From Flavobacteriales bacterium (GTDB lineage Bacteria; Bacteroidota; Bacteroidia; Flavobacteriales_D; Parvicellaceae): a DNA stretch of 10,812 nt. Both the position numbers and the translations under genes were made by a program. The DNA is taken from positions 1 to 10,812 of the forward strand of contig JALTUD010000673.1 in assembly GCA_027047735.1 (NCBI GenBank), read 5' to 3'. Shown here one piece after another: positions 6,559-10,812 of this stretch; positions within the stretch are counted from its first letter, which is position 1; every line of letters starts with the position of its first letter. Under the pieces are notes generated by a model. The model did not search any database. It had not been told where the DNA came from and saw nothing but the letters and a program-made list of their open reading frames with translations.

Positions 6559-7900
6559 GCTTATTTAAGTTTAAAATGTATTGAGCCACCTCGTCTCTTT
6601 TTTGTTTTACGCTTTTTCCTTCCGTTGTTTTTATTGCTTTATTGTATCGTAATTTACCTAATGTTTTTAAGTAGAATTTCCAGTAATTCCAACTGTACAT
6701 TGCGGAAACAGGTAAAGAGATAGCGTATATTATCCAAAGATAATCATTAGTCAGTAAGGCTACTATGCCCGTTTGAAGTAACCAAAAGATTTGAAAAAAC
6801 AAAACTCCAAATGCCATTTTAAAAGAACCATGGAATGTTTTGTCTTTTATTTTTTTCTGAACAAACCATACCGGAATTTTATATGGGATGTAATTATTAA
6901 TTACTCCGTAAATATGAAACGGTAAACCTATAATTAACAACAGAATAGAGAACAATAATCCTAACGAAGAATAAGATGCTTGTTCAAACAACCAATATTT
7001 TAATTTATTTTTCTTCGTGAAATCAATTATATTTTCAATGTTTGAAGAAACAGTAGTTGCTGTTTCGGGATTTTCTTTAAAATCTTTTTCTACTTTGTCA
7101 ATCAGTCCTTTTTGAGCGATGAATTTATCATATAGTGTATAGGAGTTCCGACCGGCAAGTTTGTCTATTTCTCTAGGGTAGATATACAACATCTCGTCAA
7201 TAGCGTTGTAATGATCTAAATCTTGGATGTCTATCATTTCGTTGCTCATCGCTTCACTGACTCGTGCTGTTATTTTATTGATAGTTCGAACTTCATCCTT
7301 TTTTCTATCTTCCAAATATTCTTGTAGTCGTATCGGTTTGCCAAAGTTGATTAAAAACTCTGATTGAAATCCATCGAAACGGCTGTAATTTAATCCTACG
7401 GGAATAATATGAACATCCAAATCTTCTCCGTATTTATCCATTGCTCCGTAGCCGATACGCACCAAACCCTTTTTTAATGAACGAAGATGGTGTTGACCGG
7501 CATGGTTCCCTTCCGGAAATATAATAATCGCCTCGTTATTGCTTAACAAATCATAACATTCATTAAACGTTTCTTGATTTCTTACTTTTGGGTCGCCTCC
7601 GTCTCTTTGACGATAGATAGGCAACATATAAATTCCTCTAAACAATTTGTTTAGAAAAGGTTTTTGAAAGATGTCCGCTCTAGTTAAGTAATAAGTGTTC
7701 TTCTTCCCGACAACTGTAATCAATATGGGGTCTAAAAAGGCATTTTGATGATTGGAGGCAAAGATGATTGGTTTTTTGTTGTAAGGAACAGTTTCTATAT
7801 TATGTGCCTGATGTTTCTTGTAAAACGTATGTATTCCTATTTTTACGAATAAATATCCGTAAATCCATGTCCCTGTTCTGCCTTTAAACCTCCCTATCAT
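6548..7900 (-). CDS. PlsC-like lysophospholipid/glycerolphosphate acyltransferase with C-terminal membrane domain
   Basis: A 450-residue membrane-associated acyltransferase of the 1-acylglycerol-3-phosphate acyltransferase superfamily. The catalytic motif is FASNHQNAFLDPIL (47-60), with His51 and Asp57 separated by five residues where classical PlsC has four. Block II is LPIYRQRDGG (93-102), block III IIFPEGNHAG (126-135) and block IV IIPVGLNYSR (165-174). After a polar helical region, three hydrophobic segments lie at about 312-331, 363-383 and 387-404, followed by a basic tail. Classical PlsC is about 240 residues and lacks this membrane domain. Its acceptor (glycerol-phosphate, lysophosphatidate or another lipid) cannot be told from sequence. 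The ATG lies 5 bases after the pheT stop and the end overlaps the delta-prime gene by 11 bases, so it is mid-operon. Confidence 0.88.
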   Translation of the reverse strand: MIGRFKGRTGTWIYGYLFVKIGIHTFYKKHQAHNIETVPYNKKPIIFASNHQNAFLDPILITVVGKKNTYYLTRADIFQKPFLNKLFRGIYMLPIYRQRDGGDPKVRNQETFNECYDLLSNNEAIIIFPEGNHAGQHHLRSLKKGLVRIGYGAMDKYGEDLDVHIIPVGLNYSRFDGFQSEFLINFGKPIRLQEYLEDRKKDEVRTINKITARVSEAMSNEMIDIQDLDHYNAIDEMLYIYPREIDKLAGRNSYTLYDKFIAQKGLIDKVEKDFKENPETATTVSSNIENIIDFTKKNKLKYWLFEQASYSSLGLLFSILLLIIGLPFHIYGVINNYIPYKIPVWFVQKKIKDKTFHGSFKMAFGVLFFQIFWLLQTGIVALLTNDYLWIIYAISLPVSAMYSWNYWKFYLKTLGKLRYNKAIKTTEGKSVKQKRDEVAQYILNLNKHAV

Positions 7901-7905
7901 AGCTG

Positions 7906-10350
7906 TTATCTCAATTCTGCTTTAAGTTGTTCTTGCAAGCCTTTTTGTATTTTACCCATTACCTTATCTATTTCCTTGTCTTTTAACGTTTTATTTTCGT
8001 CTTGCAAGACAAAGCGAACAGCGTATGACTTTTTGCCCTCCGGCATATTTTTACCTTTATATACATCAAAAAGTGAAACTTCTTTCAATAGTCGCTTATC
8101 GCTTTTTCGGGCTATTTGCTCTATTTGCTCGAAACTGATAGTGTCGTCTAACAATAAAGATAAATCTCGTTTTACAGCCGGATATTTAGTTAATTCTTTA
8201 AATTTAACTTTGTTCATTACCAACAAATCAAGGACGGTTTCCCAATAGATTACCGCCATAAAAACGTCTTTTTTTATTCCAAATTGTTTTTTGATGTCGT
8301 TTCTTACCCAACCGATATCTGCCACTTTTTTCTTTGCTATTTTGTAGGTTAAACCATCGGCAAACAAATCATTTTTTGTTGATGAAACGGAATTGTTTTT
8401 CCAAATTCCTAATCGTTTGAAAAGGGCTTCAGCTACTGCTTTGACAGTAAAGAAACTCACTTCATTGTGATTGGAGTTCCAACGTTTTTCTTCTTTGTTT
8501 CCGCTGATGGTTACCAATAGCTGTTGTTCTTCATGATAACCGCTCTCAAATTTTTGATAAATTTTACCAAATTCAAATAATTTAATGTTTTCAGCACCGT
8601 GATTTTGGTTTAAGCGAACAGCTTCCAATCCGTTAAAAACCAGGGTTTGACGCATTACATCCAATTCGGAGCTCAAAGGATTGAGAATTTTTACGGAATA
8701 ATCGTCTTGGATAGATTTGCTTTTTGCTACATCTGTATAAGCAGACTTCGTTAAAGAATTTGACATTGCTTCAAAATATCCGATTCCTGAAAGCCAATCC
8801 GAAATATAGTTTTGGTGTTTTTCTTTATCCAATTTCGGACGATAAGAAATGGAAGTATTTAGCTTCTCGGGAAGTGGTACATTATTGAATCCGTAAATAC
8901 GAAGAACTTCCTCTGCGATATCTGCTTCTCTTTGAACATCTACTCGATATGCAGGGACTTCAACTTTGATGGAATCTTCTTTTGTGTCTAAAATTTGAAT
9001 GTCTAAAAACGTCAGTATTTGTTCAATTTCTCCCGTTTTAAAATCGACTCCGCAAAGCTGTCCGATTCTTTTTTTATTGACCCAAAATGTAAAATTCTCG
9101 ATGGGCTTTGGATAAATATCAACAACATCTCCGGCTATTTTACCTCCGGCTATTTCTTTTATCAAAAGGGCTGCTCTCTTTAGAGCGTCTATAGTAATGT
9201 TCGGGTCTATTCCTCTCTCGAAGCGGAAAGATGCATCAGTGTTTAGTCCGTGTCTTTTTGCCGTTTTACGGATACTCACGGGATTGAAATAAGCACTTTC
9301 CAAAAATACATTTTGTGTTTTTTCGGTTATGCCGGAGCTTGCTCCTCCAAAAACTCCTGCGATACACATTCCATCTTCTTCATTCGCAATCATTAAATCA
9401 TTTTCATTTAACGTTCGCTCTGTTTCATCTAACGTTACAAATTTAGTATCGGTTTCGAGATTGGTTACCCTGATTTTCTTCCCTGTAATTTTATCGTAAT
9501 CAAAAGCGTGTAAAGGCTGTCCGTATTCGTGTAGTACAAAATTGGTTATATCTACAATATTGTTGATAGGAGTTAAATCAATTGATTTTAATCTGTTTTT
9601 TAGCCACTCCGGTGATTCTTCTACGGTAACATCGCTAATGGTAACACCGCAGTAACGAGGACAAGCTTCTACGTTTTCGACGGCAACATCAATATCCAAC
9701 GTATGTTCATCTACTTTAAAATTAGAAATATCGGGTAAGTTTAATGTTGTTGATTCTTCCGCTAATCCTTTGTATTTATAAGACGCCAATAAATCGCGTG
9801 CTACACCGATGTGTCCCATTGCATCGGCACGGTTGGGGGTTAAGCCGATTTCTATTTGTACATCTTTTTCGATGTTAAAATATTCTGATGCAGGCGTTCC
9901 GACTTTAGCATCAGCATCCAGCACCATTATACCATCGTGATTTCCTCCTAAGCCGATTTCATCGGATGCACAAATCATTCCCAATGATTCAACTCCTCTG
10001 ATTTTTGATTTTTTGATTTTGAAAGTATCTCCTTTTTCATCATAAAGGACAGTTCCGGGAAGAGCGACAACTACTTTTTGTCCTGCGTCAACATTGGGTG
10101 CTCCGCACACGATTTGATAGGGTTCTTCTTTTCCTACGTTGACTGTGGTTACGCTAAGTCTATCTGCTCCTTCGTGAGCTTTTTTGGTGAGTACTTCACC
10201 GATGACCAAACCTTCCAATCCTCCTTTTATGCTGACTACTTCTTCTGTTTTTTCTACCTCAAGCCCTATGTCAGTTAATATTTCAGCTGTTTCAACGGGT
10301 GGTGTTTTTATGTCGATGTATTGTTTTAACCAATTGTATGATACTTTCAT
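7906..10350 (-). CDS. pheT: Phenylalanine-tRNA ligase beta subunit
   Basis: An 814-residue beta chain of the heterotetrameric phenylalanyl-tRNA synthetase, full length for the bacterial family. Domains in order: N-terminal MKVSYNWLKQYI; the OB-fold tRNA-binding domain, about 40-155 (GLVIGEVL, YQIVCGAPNV); B3/B4 editing region, about 215-400 (TPINNIVDITNFVLHEYGQPLHAFD within 260-284, then RHGLNTDASFRFERG within 366-380); B5 domain, about 415-490 with acidic residues in DVQREADIAEEVLRIYG (471-487); the catalytic-like core with LFEFGKIY (591-598); and the FDX-ACB anticodon-binding domain, about 718-814 (KYPAVKRDLSLLLD). The alpha subunit pheS is not adjacent in this window, which is common in Bacteroidota. 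It heads a four-gene operon. A -7 promoter match and a palindromic leader precede the ATG at 10348-10350. Confidence 0.98.
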   Translation of the reverse strand: MKVSYNWLKQYIDIKTPPVETAEILTDIGLEVEKTEEVVSIKGGLEGLVIGEVLTKKAHEGADRLSVTTVNVGKEEPYQIVCGAPNVDAGQKVVVALPGTVLYDEKGDTFKIKKSKIRGVESLGMICASDEIGLGGNHDGIMVLDADAKVGTPASEYFNIEKDVQIEIGLTPNRADAMGHIGVARDLLASYKYKGLAEESTTLNLPDISNFKVDEHTLDIDVAVENVEACPRYCGVTISDVTVEESPEWLKNRLKSIDLTPINNIVDITNFVLHEYGQPLHAFDYDKITGKKIRVTNLETDTKFVTLDETERTLNENDLMIANEEDGMCIAGVFGGASSGITEKTQNVFLESAYFNPVSIRKTAKRHGLNTDASFRFERGIDPNITIDALKRAALLIKEIAGGKIAGDVVDIYPKPIENFTFWVNKKRIGQLCGVDFKTGEIEQILTFLDIQILDTKEDSIKVEVPAYRVDVQREADIAEEVLRIYGFNNVPLPEKLNTSISYRPKLDKEKHQNYISDWLSGIGYFEAMSNSLTKSAYTDVAKSKSIQDDYSVKILNPLSSELDVMRQTLVFNGLEAVRLNQNHGAENIKLFEFGKIYQKFESGYHEEQQLLVTISGNKEEKRWNSNHNEVSFFTVKAVAEALFKRLGIWKNNSVSSTKNDLFADGLTYKIAKKKVADIGWVRNDIKKQFGIKKDVFMAVIYWETVLDLLVMNKVKFKELTKYPAVKRDLSLLLDDTISFEQIEQIARKSDKRLLKEVSLFDVYKGKNMPEGKKSYAVRFVLQDENKTLKDKEIDKVMGKIQKGLQEQLKAELR

Positions 10351-10368
10351 TTTTATAATAATTTATTG

Positions 10369-10384
10369 AACCTTGAACAAGGTT
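10369..10384 (-). promoter_or_regulatory. Palindrome in the pheT leader
   Basis: AACCTTGAACAAGGTT is an inverted repeat (7-bp arms, 2-base centre) lying 19 to 34 bases before the pheT ATG and just past the predicted transcription start. In DNA it could be an operator for a dimeric regulator; in the transcript it would form a 6-bp hairpin with a 4-base loop. No T-box-like or leader-peptide structure is seen. Confidence 0.4.
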
Positions 10385-10397
10385 ATTGCAAAGGACA

Positions 10398-10405
10398 CAA
10401 AAATA
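10398..10405 (-). promoter_or_regulatory. Bacteroidota -7 promoter element for the pheT operon
   Basis: The minus strand reads TATTTTTG, perfect against TAnnTTTG, 48 bases upstream of the pheT ATG. Transcription would start near 10391 with a leader of about 40 bases. A -33 element is not clear. This is the only plausible promoter found for the four-gene operon. Confidence 0.48.
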
Positions 10406-10429
10406 CATAAAAATTAGTTTACCTGTGGA

Positions 10430-10579
10430 TGAGTTTTAAGAATAGTTGCATAGCAATATGTGTAAAATCAATTTCTTTATATTTCATTTCCATAGTCGGG
10501 GCTATGCAAAAGAAAATATTCATCGTCTAAAGAAACTAAAACTCACTTTCTTAGTCCTCATTCCGCCCGCGTTAGGGAT
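10430..10579 (+). repeat. Structured intergenic repeat, copy 2
   Basis: Second unit of the repeat family. The core from CCATAG to GTTAGGGAT spans 10490-10579 (90 bases). Paired arms are TGAGTTTTA 10430-10438 with TAAAACTCA 10537-10545, ATATTT 10479-10484 with AAATAT 10514-10519, and CATAG 10491-10495 with CTATG 10502-10506. It differs from copy 1 in the hairpin loop and most arm bases. Upstream GCATAGC (10448-10454) could pair instead with GCTATGC (10501-10507). It lacks the right-hand GAACGGCGTG module and instead abuts copy 3. It lies just upstream of the pheT promoter. Confidence 0.74.
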
Positions 10580-10592
10580 TGGTATCCCTAAC
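10571..10592. repeat. Head-to-head GTTAGGGAT palindrome joining copies 2 and 3
   Basis: GTTAGGGAT (10571-10579) and ATCCCTAAC (10584-10592) are perfect 9-bp reverse complements separated by four bases, TGGT. The first belongs to the right end of copy 2 and the second to the left end of copy 3. This joins two tandem units and shows that GTTAGGGAT can bound a unit on both sides. Confidence 0.78.
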
Positions 10593-10812
10593 ACGAGCAA
10601 AATAGACGATATAAAGTGTTTTTTGATTCCTTATCCGTCTTCATAAAAATTTTCCATAGCTGGGGCTATGCAAAATTTTTATTCATCGTCTAAGAAACCA
10701 AAAATTCACTTTCTATTCGCCAATTTCACTCGCGTTAGGGATAGAACGGCGTGTTTGAGCTCTTTTTTGCTTGCTTGCTGAATGAAAGCAAAAAAAGCGA
10801 GTAGTGATAGCC
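10584..10812 (+). repeat. Structured intergenic repeat, copy 3 (runs to the right edge)
   Basis: The most complete left arm of the three. ATCCCTAAC at 10584-10592 pairs with GTTAGGGAT at 10734-10742, bounding a 159-bp imperfect palindrome. Further arms are CGAG 10594-10597 with 10729-10732, AAAGTG 10613-10618 with 10707-10712, TTTTTG 10620-10625 with 10699-10704, an 11-bp perfect pair 10643-10653 with 10672-10682, and CATAGC 10655-10660 with 10665-10670 around loop TGGG. The core (10654-10742) is 89 bases, as in copy 1. The right module (10743-10812) repeats copy 1's GAACGGCGTGTTTGA and GAGTAGTGATAGCC around a different hairpin (10763-10772 with 10786-10795). It may continue beyond the window. 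Confidence 0.78.

Noticed and set aside
6514..6723. 69-codon hydrophobic frame on + over the delta-prime/acyltransferase overlap
   Set aside because: Antisense of two confirmed genes; hydrophobicity follows from complementing basic, AT-rich codons.
10446..10646. Open frame of 66 codons on + across repeat copies 2 and 3
   Set aside because: It runs through base-paired repeat DNA, has no protein-like composition and is not kept in the other copy.
10430..10812. CRISPR array
   Set aside because: Only two units here, they are long and imperfect, and there are no regular spacers or cas genes.

Overview
The window looks like a chromosomal segment from a member of the Bacteroidota, most likely a flavobacterium-like lineage. 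It is AT-rich. Shine-Dalgarno sites are not obvious. Perfect matches to the Bacteroidota -7 promoter motif TAnnTTTG precede several genes, and the phoH-purC pair and the long PurC are typical of the group. No rRNA, tRNA, CRISPR array, transposase or integrase is visible.

Layout. Positions 1-757 (-) hold the N-terminal part of a secreted surface-type protein that runs off the left edge. Then come a 49-residue one-helix membrane protein (926-1075, -) and a DUF62 S-adenosylmethionine hydroxide adenosyltransferase (1154-1972, -). A divergent intergenic stretch separates these from a tight two-gene unit on +: phoH (TTG start) followed with zero spacing by purC. A 308-bp convergent intergenic region (4049-4356) is almost filled by structured repeat DNA. 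From 10350 down to 4357 there is a four-gene operon on -: pheT, a PlsC-like acyltransferase, a DNA polymerase III delta-prime-like subunit, and a MoeB/ThiF-type E1 enzyme fused to a rhodanese domain. Junctions in this operon are +5 bp, an 11-bp overlap and 0 bp, so the genes are surely co-transcribed from the pheT promoter at about 10400.

The protein genes are mostly housekeeping: translation (pheT), phospholipid synthesis, replication clamp loading, sulfur-carrier activation, purine synthesis (purC), RNA-linked ATPase (phoH) and SAM turnover. The least ordinary part is noncoding. Three related repeat units lie at about 4086-4276, 10430-10579 and 10584-10812, all in the same orientation. A core from a CCATAG hairpin to GTTAGGGAT is 89, 90 and 89 bases long in the three copies. 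Primary sequence varies, but long base-paired arms are kept in each copy by different bases. Two copies carry a further right-hand hairpin module with identical flanks and a changed but still paired stem. This pattern suggests a conserved structured RNA or a mobile palindromic element; its function is unknown to me. Two proteins also depart from their families at key residues: the DUF62 enzyme and the E1-rhodanese fusion.
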